Shown: piece after piece, positions 34,938-43,595 of the stretch
Numbering within the stretch: position 1 is the stretch's first letter
How the letters are laid out: every line of letters begins with the position of its first letter
Assembly: GCA_958349055.1 (NCBI GenBank)
Contig: CATWBO010000005.1
Coordinates: forward strand, 1-64,000
Direction: 5' to 3'
DNA length: 64,000 bases
From: an uncultured bacterium
GTDB lineage: Bacteria > Actinomycetota > Coriobacteriia > Coriobacteriales > Coriobacteriaceae
Notes under the pieces: model-generated
What the model saw: the letters and a program-made list of their open reading frames with translations, nothing else
Told to the model about the DNA's origin: nothing
The model's database searches: none
Translations under genes and position numbers: made by a program

Positions 34938-35777
34938 TTATGCCTCCTCGAGCTCGAGTTGGTTATCGGCGATGTCTTGGGCGGTCGCGCGGTAGAGCTC
35001 ATCGATAAAGGCGACCTTAAAGCTTGCCGGGGCATCGGCGACAGCGGCGGCACGCGTGCCGGCAACGTTGTAGACGGCGGTGCCACAGATGGCTGCCGTA
35101 AACGGATCGGCAGCGCAGGCGTACACAGCCAGCACGCCGCCCTGCGAGCAGCCACAACCGGTGATCTTTGACATGAGCGGGCTGCCGCCGTGGGACTTGG
35201 CCACGGTTGTGCCGTCGGTGATTAGGTCGACTTCGCCCGAGACCACTACGGCGCCGCCAGTGTAGCGGGCGAGCGCCACGGCGGCATCGCGGGCGGCATC
35301 GACCGTGTCGGTGGTGTCGACACCGCGCACGCGGCTCAGATCGGCTGCCTCGCCCTCAAGACCCCACAGGCCGGCAAGCGCGATGATCTCGGAGGCGTTG
35401 CCGCGCACGATGGCGGGCTTGTACTGCTTGAGCTCGTTTACCAGCTGGGTGCGCAGGCTGCCGATGCCCAGGCCCACCGGGTCGAGCACCCAGGGCTTGC
35501 CGGCGTCGTGTGCCGCCTTGGCCGCGCGGGGAATCGTCTGCTCGTAGATGGGGAAGAGCGTGCCCATGTTGAGATAGATGGCACCGCCGCCGGCAACGAG
35601 TGCCTCGCCCTCGTCGGGCAGATAGACCATGGCGGCCGAACCGCCCACGGCGAGCTGTGCGTTGGCGACAAAGTCGATCGTCACCGTGTTGGTGATGGAG
35701 CCGGCCATCGGATTGGTGGCACGAATCTCATCCACGGCCTTAACCACATTTTGCTTAAGCTGTTCCGAATCAATCAC
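34938..35777 (-). CDS. thiM: Hydroxyethylthiazole kinase
   Basis: A 279-residue ribokinase-fold enzyme that phosphorylates thiazole alcohol in thiamine salvage. It shows NPMAGSITNTVTIDFVAN near the start, then GNASEI near 125, and KITGCGCSQGG near 200 with the catalytic Cys. The start is GTG at 35777, set by AAGGAGG eight bases upstream; no in-frame ATG is near. It is first in the operon behind a TPP riboswitch. No thiD gene is present in the window. Confidence 0.92.
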   Translation of the reverse strand: MIDSEQLKQNVVKAVDEIRATNPMAGSITNTVTIDFVANAQLAVGGSAAMVYLPDEGEALVAGGGAIYLNMGTLFPIYEQTIPRAAKAAHDAGKPWVLDPVGLGIGSLRTQLVNELKQYKPAIVRGNASEIIALAGLWGLEGEAADLSRVRGVDTTDTVDAARDAAVALARYTGGAVVVSGEVDLITDGTTVAKSHGGSPLMSKITGCGCSQGGVLAVYACAADPFTAAICGTAVYNVAGTRAAAVADAPASFKVAFIDELYRATAQDIADNQLELEEA

Positions 35778-35798
35778 TGCACATGCCTCCTTGGCATA

Positions 35799-35830
35799 GA
35801 AAAGGGGCGCTGTGCATAGACAGCGCCCCT
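35799..35830 (-). terminator. Terminator arm of the TPP riboswitch
   Basis: A 10-bp stem (35803-35812 with 35821-35830) followed on the minus strand by TTTTC. It lies between the aptamer and thiM, as expected for a transcription-attenuation platform. Confidence 0.85.
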
Positions 35831-35844
35831 GTAAAGGCGGCATG

Positions 35845-35932
35845 CTCCCTACGCCAGCATTAACTGACAGGTTCAAAGGATTGGGCCCATTGCCCTCTCA
35901 GCCTTGTGGTTTACACCGCCGGCACTCCCGCA
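35845..35932 (-). promoter_or_regulatory. TPP riboswitch (THI box) aptamer
   Basis: On the minus strand, in order: GGAGTGCC, GGCTGAGAGGG, CCTTTGAACCTG and GGCGTAGGGA. These are the conserved blocks of the thiamine pyrophosphate aptamer. It precedes the thiM operon and an intrinsic terminator, so TPP should stop transcription. Confidence 0.97.
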
Positions 35933-35960
35933 TCGAATCTGTTGTTCCCTATACTAGCGC

Positions 35961-36062
35961 ACCTGCCAAAAGGGGACAGGTTTATTTTGGCAGGTAACAA
36001 CTGGGACTTTGCGTTTTCCCAGATAAAACCTGCCAAAATAAACCTGTCCCTTTTTGGCAGGT
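35961..36062. repeat. Inverted pair of GGGAC-core palindromes (REPIN-like)
   Basis: One copy lies at 35961-35995 (arms ACCTGCCAAAA and TTTTGGCAGGT around GGGACAGG). An inverted copy lies at 36028-36062. Between them, CTGGGA (36001-36006) and TCCCAG (36017-36022) form another hairpin. The whole unit can fold into one long cruciform. Each copy matches the single element at 14227. Confidence 0.85.
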
Positions 36063-36102
36063 CGGTACAATAGATGGGATTAAGAATGACCGAGGGGACC
36101 TT

Positions 36103-37011
36103 ATGATCAAACTTGTGCTGACCGATATGGACGATACGCTGATTCCTGCTGGACACGATGGCGCCAGCGACTGCGCCATCGAGGGCATTCATGCCATGCA
36201 GGCGGCGGGCCTGCATTTTGGCCCGGTTTCGGGTCGCCAGCCGTCCGCGATGAGCTGGATGTTCCGCAATCGCTCCGAGTGCTTCTCGACCGGTGCGTTT
36301 TGCAACGGCCAGGTGATGTTTGTCGATGGCGAGGCGGTTGCCTCGCGCGCAACTGATAACGATGCCCTTATGCGCCTGGCCGACTACCTGGAGCAAGAGA
36401 CCGACGATACCTATTTGAAGGTCTACCGTCTGGGTGATGACTTTTGGGACAACGACGCCTATTGCGTGACAAGCGATCCCGAGCGTGTGCGTCGCGCCAT
36501 GGAGTCAGGCGGCAACGCGTGGCTCAAGGGCGAAGAGGCTCCCTGTCGCCCTGTCGTTGACGATGCCCCGGTATACAAGGCGAATATCTGGAGTGCCCGT
36601 TCGCGCGAGGAGCTCGCCGAGCTGCGCGAGCGTGTTGCCGCCGAGGTGCCGGAGCTCTCGCTCGTGTTTCCCAACAACCGCGTGCGCCTGTTCGACGTTC
36701 TTCCGACCGGCTGGGACAAGGGCTGTGCTGCGCTGGAGCTGGCGCGCGCTTTGGGCCTGACGCCCGACGAGGTGGCCGTATTCGGCGATTCCGATAACGA
36801 TTTGCCCATGATCGATGCCGTTCCCAATTCCGTTGCAGTCGCCAATGCCAACGAGGCCGTCGCGGCTGCCGCGCGCTGGCATATCGGCGCTGCGGCAGAT
36901 GATGCGGTTGCCGGGGCTCTGCATCAGATTGCCGCCTGCGCCGCGACGGGGGAGATGCCGTCGTTTATGCGTCAGATGGACGCGACGGGTTTCGACGTCA
37001 CGAACGTCTAG
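36103..37011 (+). CDS. HAD superfamily phosphatase (Cof type)
   Basis: A 302-residue HAD hydrolase of the Cof/type IIB group. The nucleophile motif TDMDDTLIP (Asp at about 8) is followed by the C2B cap. Motif IV, VAVFGDSDNDLPM, lies near 225 with the acidic Mg2+ ligands. Substrates are usually sugar or cofactor phosphates. It ends ten bases before a LysR gene, and the two are likely co-transcribed. The upstream palindromic repeat pair isolates it from the thiamine operon. Confidence 0.87.
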   Translation: MIKLVLTDMDDTLIPAGHDGASDCAIEGIHAMQAAGLHFGPVSGRQPSAMSWMFRNRSECFSTGAFCNGQVMFVDGEAVASRATDNDALMRLADYLEQETDDTYLKVYRLGDDFWDNDAYCVTSDPERVRRAMESGGNAWLKGEEAPCRPVVDDAPVYKANIWSARSREELAELRERVAAEVPELSLVFPNNRVRLFDVLPTGWDKGCAALELARALGLTPDEVAVFGDSDNDLPMIDAVPNSVAVANANEAVAAAARWHIGAAADDAVAGALHQIAACAATGEMPSFMRQMDATGFDVTNV

Positions 37012-37021
37012 GGAGAAAGCC

Positions 37022-37918
37022 ATGAAGCTCCAGCAGCTCAGATATGTCGTCAAAGTTGCCGAATGCGGCAGCATCACCGAGGCCTCGCGCCGGCTCTTTG
37101 TGTCGCAGCCTTCGATTACCGCGTCAATTCGCGATCTCGAAAACGAGATGGGTGTACACATCTTTGAGCGCACCAACAAGGGCGTCATTGTGTCCGAGGA
37201 AGGCGAGACCTTCTTGGGCTACGCGCGCCAGGTGCTCGACCAGGCCGACCTGCTCGAGGGCAAGTACAAGGGCACATCCGAGCAGGTGCCGCACTTTAGC
37301 GTGAGCTGCCAGCATTATTCCTTTGCCGTTAACGCGTTTGTTGACGTGATCCGCGAGTTCGATGCCGCGCGTTACGACTTTACCCTGCGCGAGGAGCAGA
37401 CTCACGAGATTATCGAGGATGTCGCGCATATGAAAAGCGAACTAGGCATCCTGTACTTATCCGAGCATAACCGCGAGGTTATCGAGCGCATGCTTGCCGC
37501 CAACGAGCTCGTATTCGAGGGGCTCTTCTGCGCCACGCCGCATGTCTTCGTGTGCGCAGACCATCCACTGGCGGACCATGCCAGCGTGACGCTCGAAGAT
37601 CTCGAGGACTACCCGTTCCTGTCCTATGAGCAGGGCAGCTATAACTCGTTTTACTATTCCGAGGAACTGACCTCGACCTTTGAGCGTCGCAAGAATATCC
37701 GCGTGCGTGACCGTGCGACGTTGTTCAACCTAGCTATGGGCCTTAACGGTTACACGGTGTGTTCGGGCGTGATCAGCCATGAGCTCAACGGGCCGGGTAT
37801 TATCTCGATTCCGCTCGATGTGGACGAATACATGGAGATCGGCATTATCACGCGCAAAAATACGACGCTCACGCGCTATGGGCAGGCCTATATCGACGCG
37901 ATTCGTCAGCACATCTAG
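37022..37918 (+). CDS. LysR-family regulator, probably of the adjacent MetE-like gene
   Basis: A 298-residue LysR protein. The N-terminal helix-turn-helix has GSITEASRRLFVSQPSITASIRDLE (about 16-40). An effector-binding domain follows from about residue 90. GGAGAAAG lies before the ATG at 37022; longer in-frame starts lie inside the preceding gene. A perfect inverted repeat with LysR T-N11-A spacing is placed between it and the downstream methyltransferase gene. Control of methionine synthesis by this protein is inferred. Confidence 0.87.
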   Translation: MKLQQLRYVVKVAECGSITEASRRLFVSQPSITASIRDLENEMGVHIFERTNKGVIVSEEGETFLGYARQVLDQADLLEGKYKGTSEQVPHFSVSCQHYSFAVNAFVDVIREFDAARYDFTLREEQTHEIIEDVAHMKSELGILYLSEHNREVIERMLAANELVFEGLFCATPHVFVCADHPLADHASVTLEDLEDYPFLSYEQGSYNSFYYSEELTSTFERRKNIRVRDRATLFNLAMGLNGYTVCSGVISHELNGPGIISIPLDVDEYMEIGIITRKNTTLTRYGQAYIDAIRQHI

Positions 37919-37962
37919 ATTGCTGCGTTCTGCACGGGTCAAATCTCTTTGCGGCAGTCTCA

Positions 37963-37989
37963 TTTGATATAGGAAGCATCTATATCAAA
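37963..37989 (+). promoter_or_regulatory. Candidate LysR box upstream of MetE-like gene
   Basis: A perfect 10-bp inverted repeat, TTTGATATAG (37963-37972) and CTATATCAAA (37980-37989), with a seven-base spacer. The core ATAG-N7-CTAT fits the LysR T-N11-A rule (T37970, A37982). Confidence 0.65.
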
Positions 37990-38073
37990 CTGTTATAAAC
38001 GTATATTTTACGATAGCCATATGAGCGCTCATACTCTGTCCCAGTAAAGCAACCAATGCAAAGGGAGATATCT

Positions 38074-39207
38074 ATGAGCACCTTGATTCAACCGAACGCG
38101 CCGTTTCGCGCCGATATCGTCGGCAGCTTTCTGCGCCCGCAGACCGTAAAGGACGCCCGTGCCGCCCATGCCGCGGGTACGCTCGACGACGCCGGCCTTA
38201 AGGCCGTCGAGGACGAGGCCATTCGCGACTTGGTGGCCAAGCAGAAGGCTGCCGGCCTGCAGGTGATCACGGACGGCGAATTCCGCCGCAGCTACTGGCA
38301 CCTCGACTTTATGTGGGGTCTCAACGGCATCGAGCGCCGCACCTCGCGCACCGGCTATATGTTCCACGACGAGGAGACTACGGCCGATACCGCTGTGGTG
38401 ACCGGTCCCATCAGCGGCGAGAACCATCCGTTCGTTGCACACTTTAAGTTTGTCAAAGCCCTCGAGGGCGAGGGCCAGGTCGCGCGCCAGACCATTCCGG
38501 CGCCAATCCAGACGTTCTCCGAGGTTACGCTCGATCGTTGCGATGGTCAGCAGGAGAGTCTGCACGCCGTCTACAAGACCGACGAAGAGCTCGTCGATGC
38601 CATTGCCGCAGCATACCGCACCGTGATTGCTGACCTGTATGCCGCGGGCTGCCGCAACATCCAGTTTGATGACTGCACCTGGGGTATCTACTGCGATACC
38701 GACTTTGTCGCCAAGACCGGCATGAGTCCGGTCGACCTGCAAAAGGTGAGCGAGCTGGGCGTGGCACTCAACAATGCGGCTATCGAGGGTAAGCCCGACG
38801 ATCTGGTTATCAACACACACGTGTGCCGTGGTAACTACCACTCTACCTATGCTTTCGAGGGCGGCTACGACCCCATCGCGCCGTACCTGTTTGCGCATGA
38901 GGACGTTGACGCGTTCTATCTGGAGTTCGATACGCCGCGCGCCGGCGGTTTTGAGCCGCTCAAGTATGTTGCCCCCGGTAAGAAGGTCGTGCTGGGCCTG
39001 GTGACCACCAAGGCGGCCGAGCTCGAGAACGAGGATGTTATCGTCGGGCGCATCCGCGAAGCCGCAAAGTACGTGCCGCTCGAGAACCTGTACCTGTCGC
39101 CCCAGTGTGGCTTTGCCAGCTGCGAGATTGGCAACAAGCTGACCGAGGACGAGCAGTGGGCAAAGATCGCGCTGGTCAAGCGCATTGCCGAGCGCGTTTG
39201 GAAATAG
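38074..39207 (+). CDS. MetE-like cobalamin-independent methionine synthase family protein (YxjG/YxjH type)
   Basis: A 377-residue protein matching only the catalytic C-terminal barrel of MetE. It opens RADIVGSFLRPQ and contains DGEFRR near residue 67. The zinc-binding motif is NTHVCRGN with His and Cys near 247-249, and QCGFASCE near 345 supplies the second Cys. The YxjG/YxjH class makes methionine from homocysteine with a small methyl donor, not always methyl-folate. AAGGGAG precedes the ATG. A LysR gene and its likely operator lie directly upstream. Confidence 0.87.
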   Translation: MSTLIQPNAPFRADIVGSFLRPQTVKDARAAHAAGTLDDAGLKAVEDEAIRDLVAKQKAAGLQVITDGEFRRSYWHLDFMWGLNGIERRTSRTGYMFHDEETTADTAVVTGPISGENHPFVAHFKFVKALEGEGQVARQTIPAPIQTFSEVTLDRCDGQQESLHAVYKTDEELVDAIAAAYRTVIADLYAAGCRNIQFDDCTWGIYCDTDFVAKTGMSPVDLQKVSELGVALNNAAIEGKPDDLVINTHVCRGNYHSTYAFEGGYDPIAPYLFAHEDVDAFYLEFDTPRAGGFEPLKYVAPGKKVVLGLVTTKAAELENEDVIVGRIREAAKYVPLENLYLSPQCGFASCEIGNKLTEDEQWAKIALVKRIAERVWK

Positions 39208-39329
39208 CGCTAGCGTTTGCAGGTGGCGGCGCGTGCGAGACGTGGCGTATCGCGTACAATGGTTCGGATCGTATCGTTCGGGCAGGTTATCCGATATGCC
39301 TGATCGCCCTTCCATTCGAAAGGACTTCC

Positions 39330-40664
39330 ATGTCCCAGTCTTCGACGCCCGCCGTCACCGATGCCATCTACGATGCATCGTCGCTCGGCCGCCCGCGCAT
39401 GTTTGTGTTGGGTTTGCAACACATGTTTGCGATGTTCGGAGCCACGGTGCTCGTGCCCGTGCTCACCGGCCTTTCCGTTTCGGCGACGCTTCTGTTCGCC
39501 GGCATCGGCACGCTGCTGTTTCATTTTCTATCGCGCGGTAAGGTGCCCGCGTTCCTGGGCTCCTCGTTTGCCTTTATCGCGGGTTATGCCGCCATTGCGC
39601 CCAACGGCGAGGCCGAGCTTTTGCCCTACGCTTGCCTGGGCGTAGCTTGTGCCGGCCTGCTCTATCCGGTGCTTGCGGCCCTGTTCCGCGCCTTTGGCGC
39701 CAAGCGTGTCATGCGTTTCTTCCCGCCGGTGGTGACTGGCCCCATCGTCATTTCCATTGGCTTGATCCTGGCAAGCTCTGCCATTGCTAACTGCCAGACC
39801 AACTGGTTTGTTGCTGTTATTGCCGTTGCCGTGATCATCATCTGCAACATTTGGGGCCGCGGCATGGTCAAGATCGTGCCGATTCTGCTGGGCGTTGTGG
39901 TGAGCTATGCCGTTGCGGCGGTGCTGGGCGAGGTTGATTTTTCGGGGGTTGCCGCCGCGCCGTGGGTCGGTCTACCTGTCGTGTGGGACAACACCGTGTT
40001 CGCGCTCTTTGGACCGCAGTTCGATAGCAGTCTTGCCACGACGGCCATTATCACCATCATGCCACTGGCCTTTGCGACCATGATTGAGCACATTGGCGAT
40101 ATTTCCGCCATTGGCTCTACCTGCGAACGCAATTACATTGCCGATCCCGGTCTGCACCGTACCCTGCTCGGCGATGGCCTGGCGACTATCTTGGCATCGC
40201 TCTTTGGCGCCCCTGCCAATACGACGTATGGCGAGAACACCGGTGTGCTTGCCCTGACGCGCGTGTTCGACCCGCGCGTGATTCGCATTGCCGCCTGCTG
40301 TGCCATTGTGCTTTCGTTCTGCCCCAAGTTTGCCGCTGTGATCGCTGCTATGCCGGCATGCGTTATCGGTGGCGTGTCGCTTGTGCTCTACGGCATGATC
40401 AGTGCCGTGGGCGTTCGCAACCTTATCGAGAACCAGGTTGATTTCCAGAACAACCGCAACGTGCTGGTGGCGGCTCTGGTGCTCGTGCTTTCGCTCGGCA
40501 TTGCCTACAGTACCACCGGTGCCATCGTGCTGGAGCTGGGCGGCGTGACCATTTCGCTTTCCGGCCTTGCCGTGGGCTCACTGGTGGGCATTGTGCTCAA
40601 CGCCATCCTGCCCGGTAACGACTTTGAGTTCGATACTTCCGAGCTTGAGGAGACTGCTGAATAG
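39330..40664 (+). CDS. Uracil/xanthine permease family transporter (NCS2, UraA-like)
   Basis: A 444-residue NCS2 transporter with about 14 helices. It starts GLQHMFAMFGATVLVPVLTG near residue 27, has FLGSSFAFIAGY near 75, and includes the NCS2 signature PANTTYGENTGVLALTRV near 290. The Glu and the QH motif match UraA-type proton-uracil symporters. AAAGGA precedes the ATG at 39330. The start upstream in the same frame lies inside the MetE-like gene and is unlikely. It ends at a strong terminator. Confidence 0.88.
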   Translation: MSQSSTPAVTDAIYDASSLGRPRMFVLGLQHMFAMFGATVLVPVLTGLSVSATLLFAGIGTLLFHFLSRGKVPAFLGSSFAFIAGYAAIAPNGEAELLPYACLGVACAGLLYPVLAALFRAFGAKRVMRFFPPVVTGPIVISIGLILASSAIANCQTNWFVAVIAVAVIIICNIWGRGMVKIVPILLGVVVSYAVAAVLGEVDFSGVAAAPWVGLPVVWDNTVFALFGPQFDSSLATTAIITIMPLAFATMIEHIGDISAIGSTCERNYIADPGLHRTLLGDGLATILASLFGAPANTTYGENTGVLALTRVFDPRVIRIAACCAIVLSFCPKFAAVIAAMPACVIGGVSLVLYGMISAVGVRNLIENQVDFQNNRNVLVAALVLVLSLGIAYSTTGAIVLELGGVTISLSGLAVGSLVGIVLNAILPGNDFEFDTSELEETAE

Positions 40665-40684
40665 TAGCTGCGTTCAGCCAAATT

Positions 40685-40726
40685 AAAAATGGCGTCCATG
40701 CGTATGTACGCGTGGACGCCATTTTT
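40685..40726. terminator. Bidirectional terminator hairpin
   Basis: A long near-perfect stem from 40685 (AAAAATGGCGTCCA) to 40726 (TGGACGCCATTTTT) between the permease and the convergent esterase gene. Confidence 0.92.
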
Positions 40727-41390
40727 AATGCGTCAGTATCCAGTGGATGCTGCGGGCCATGCGCAAGTCGGTTTGGGCAAAGTGATTGCCGGGGTTGAGC
40801 TCCATCGTTGTTGGAATGCCGCGCTCGATGAGCAACGCTTCCGTCGCGCGCGTGTCGTCGAGCACATGCCGCATCATGCGGTTGGGCGTCTTGGTCTCTT
40901 TTTTGCCGAGCGACAGATAGACGGCTTGCGGGCTGCCGGCAAAAGGGGCCGTGCTGGCACGGTCGACAAAGTCGGGAAACCATAGCGACCCCGATGCGCT
41001 CGCGGCGCGGTCAAAGGCGTCGGTTTGCCAGAGGGACCAGAGTGCGAAGAGGCCCGCGAGCGAGTAACCGGCAATGCCGCGCCAGGTGGGCGGCTGAGGA
41101 AGCGACGACTCGACCTGGGGGATTATCTGATTCAGTAGCTCATCAAGAAAATCGGCAGCTTGGCCGCCGAAAGGCTCGGCATCGCGTACGGTCCCGTCGC
41201 ATGCCCAGGGGCTCAGCTCGCGATTCCAATCGAGCCCGCCAATGGTGACGAGGGTGAATGGCGGACAGTCGAGCTCTCGGCAACACTCATAAACCTCGCT
41301 GCCGTCGCCCACGACCACAGGAAGGTAGATGACAGGCGCGCTTTCCGTATGATTCGAATAAACGGTTATCTGCTTTTGATGCGCTTCCAT
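40725..41390 (-). CDS. Alpha/beta-hydrolase-fold esterase
   Basis: A 221-residue putative esterase of the Fes/IroE-like D-esterase group. The nucleophile elbow is GYSLAG near residue 108, followed by SGSLWFPD. A C-terminal NPGNHFAQTD supplies the probable catalytic His. Such enzymes cleave acyl esters, sometimes siderophore or antibiotic esters; no siderophore genes are nearby. The last codons overlap the terminator hairpin. It is a single gene downstream of the surface protein terminator. Confidence 0.78.
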   Translation of the reverse strand: MEAHQKQITVYSNHTESAPVIYLPVVVGDGSEVYECCRELDCPPFTLVTIGGLDWNRELSPWACDGTVRDAEPFGGQAADFLDELLNQIIPQVESSLPQPPTWRGIAGYSLAGLFALWSLWQTDAFDRAASASGSLWFPDFVDRASTAPFAGSPQAVYLSLGKKETKTPNRMMRHVLDDTRATEALLIERGIPTTMELNPGNHFAQTDLRMARSIHWILTH

Positions 41391-41502
41391 GACGGGCTTC
41401 TCTCAGTGTTGTGATATCGGCAGCCTCAATTGTCGCACGCCAGCGTATGCCGGTTGGACAGCATCAAGAACATTCGCGTGCGCCGCGCGGGCGCAAATGA
41501 AA

Positions 41503-41538
41503 AACGCCACCGCCGGAGGGGAGCTTGGCGGTGGCGTT
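41503..41538 (-). terminator. Intrinsic terminator of the surface protein gene
   Basis: A 12-bp stem (41503-41514 with 41527-41538), followed on the minus strand by TTTTTCA. It lies downstream of the gene ending at 41603. Confidence 0.88.
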
Positions 41539-41602
41539 GCTAAACGGTGTGCAGGCTAGCACTTCTGTGGGTGCCGTCCCGTGCGTTAAAGGTCAAAGCT
41601 GT

Positions 41603-43405
41603 CTATGAGCGCTTGCGGCTCACCATGGTGCCTGCGGCGATAGCGGCTGTTCCCGCAAGGACGGTTGCCACGATGACCGCACCCGAGGTGTCGCCGGTTG
41701 CCGCGAGCACGCCGGTAGTCTTGGCTTTCGTGGTTGAAGCCGCAACGGCCTTGGTCGGCTTTGAGCCCTCAGGCTTGGGGTTCTGCTTGGACTCCGCGGG
41801 CTTGCTTTCTGCGGGCTTGGTCTCGTCGGGCTTGGGGTCTTCCGGCTTGGCTACCTCGGGAGGTGCGGTGGTCGTGCTTTTGGCGACTGCTTTGATATAG
41901 AGGGAGTCGACCGTGGCGTCGCCCGTGCCGATGGCTTGGCCTGCCTCGTAGATGCCGTCACGGAGCTTGCGATAGTCAATGACCTTGCCGCCTTCGGGCG
42001 TCTGGATGGCGGCGTTCTCAATCTTGATGGTGCCGATTGTCTTGCCGTCAGCGCTCATGGCACGGGCAAAGATTGCCGCTGTATCTCCTTCGGCCGTTAC
42101 CTTGCTGCGGATGATCGAGATGACTGCGGGTGTGACGCCCTCGCTGGTCTGGGCGATGATGCCGATGTTCTCGCCTTGGGGTACGCGCCTCGTCTCGCCA
42201 TCTTGGTTTTCGCTGTAGGGGATGGGGCCGTCGCCGTTCTCGACATAGCGGGCTATGGCCTTGACAACGGAGTCGCTGATGTAGATGTGGCCGCCCTTCT
42301 CGTTGGGTCGATCGTTTCTGGTGGAGAATGCAGCCGAAACCTCGCCTTCCGCAAACGCGTCCACGGTGGAGCCGTTCTTGACGACGATGTCGTCCTGGTA
42401 GGTGAAGAGGGCGTTGGCGCCACCGTATCTGCCTTTACTTGCACGGACCGTCACGTTTGCATGATCGAGGGTGATGCCCTTGTGGGCATAGACGCCATAT
42501 TCAACACCGTTTACGTTGAGGGAGGCGTTTGTGGCTGCGAGGCTGCCCTTGGCCTCGACGGCAGCGTCTTTCTCGGAGCTTGCCTTGACCTGGCTGCCGT
42601 CCGAGATGTTGATATTGCCGCCGCTCCAAAGGGCCTCACCATCGGCTGAGCTTGCCTCGACCGTCCCGCCACCCTTGATGGTGAGGTTCTTGTCGGTTCC
42701 AATACCCTTGTCCTTGGTAGCCCTGGCGGTGACGGCTCCGCTGTCGTCAATCGTGATATTGCCGTTTGCCCTGATGCCATCCGATGCACCCGTGGCGTTG
42801 ACGTTGCCCGAACCTTTGATAGCGAGATCACCCCCGGCATTGATGGCATCAAACCCAGTGCTCGTGGCGTTGACGGATCCGGCTCCGTCGATGTTGATAT
42901 TACCCGTGGAGAGGATAGCGTCCTCAGTAGATGTCACGCTGAGCGTGCCGCCCTCGTCGCCTTGGATATTGAGCTCGGCATTCTCGTTAGTGCCATGAGA
43001 AACGTTGATGCTTTCGATCCATTCGGCAGTGACGATGTTGGTTCCCGAGTAATTCACGTTGAGCTTGCCTGCGGCCTGGATCTCGCCGCCGTTATAGTTG
43101 TTGAGCTTCAAGTCGTCGGCGCCGTCCCACGACCAGGTACCGGCTTCGTCGCTCGCCGCGGTGTTGTACTTGTTGCCGCCGACCTTGACCCATTCCGCTG
43201 CGAGCGAGACGCTCGGCATGAGCAGCGAGCTTACCGTGAGCGCGCATACGGCTCCCACGACGATGCGGCGCGTCACGCGGCGCCAGCTGCCGTGCGCGAG
43301 TCCTATGCGACGGCGAACGTCGGGTTCGGCAACATGGGTTCCGGCGGTAGTGTCATTGCGTTTGGGGGTCGTGAACAAGGCTGCCACGGTTGCTCCCGTT
43401 CTCAT
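41603..43405 (-). CDS. Cell-surface beta-helix-like protein with LAxTG-type anchor
   Basis: About 600 residues. An N-terminal signal peptide (RRIVVGAVCALTVSSLLM, cleavage after SLAA) follows a charged stretch. The long centre is made of repeats such as GNINIDGAGSVNATS and GNITIDDSGAVTA, typical of right-handed beta-helix/carbohydrate-binding-domain surface proteins. A Pro/Lys/Glu-rich spacer comes next. It ends with LAATGD, a hydrophobic helix and the basic tail SRKRS, a sorting signal of the LAxTG type used by class E sortases. No sortase is in the window. The start is uncertain; an open frame extends to 43501 but lacks a good ribosome site. Confidence 0.72.
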   Translation of the reverse strand: MRTGATVAALFTTPKRNDTTAGTHVAEPDVRRRIGLAHGSWRRVTRRIVVGAVCALTVSSLLMPSVSLAAEWVKVGGNKYNTAASDEAGTWSWDGADDLKLNNYNGGEIQAAGKLNVNYSGTNIVTAEWIESINVSHGTNENAELNIQGDEGGTLSVTSTEDAILSTGNINIDGAGSVNATSTGFDAINAGGDLAIKGSGNVNATGASDGIRANGNITIDDSGAVTARATKDKGIGTDKNLTIKGGGTVEASSADGEALWSGGNINISDGSQVKASSEKDAAVEAKGSLAATNASLNVNGVEYGVYAHKGITLDHANVTVRASKGRYGGANALFTYQDDIVVKNGSTVDAFAEGEVSAAFSTRNDRPNEKGGHIYISDSVVKAIARYVENGDGPIPYSENQDGETRRVPQGENIGIIAQTSEGVTPAVISIIRSKVTAEGDTAAIFARAMSADGKTIGTIKIENAAIQTPEGGKVIDYRKLRDGIYEAGQAIGTGDATVDSLYIKAVAKSTTTAPPEVAKPEDPKPDETKPAESKPAESKQNPKPEGSKPTKAVAASTTKAKTTGVLAATGDTSGAVIVATVLAGTAAIAAGTMVSRKRS

Positions 43406-43536
43406 AGGGCCTATACGACTAGATTCAGCGTATCTGCTGGATGTTGCCGGCGGTAGTGCCGTTTGGAGGGCAAAATGGCCAAAACTCGGGAAGCAATCCA
43501 TCGTGCGCCTATGCGTTGCCTGGCTTTAAAAGAAAA

Positions 43537-43565
43537 GCGCGGAGCCGCTTGGTGCGACTCTGCGC
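43537..43565 (-). terminator. Probable terminator of the purine permease gene
   Basis: Stem GCGCGGAG/CTCTGCGC (43537-43544 with 43558-43565) followed on the minus strand by a TTTTCTTTT run. Confidence 0.7.
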
Positions 43566-43595
43566 CTTATGGTTTTGCTTTGGCAGGTTGTGCCG

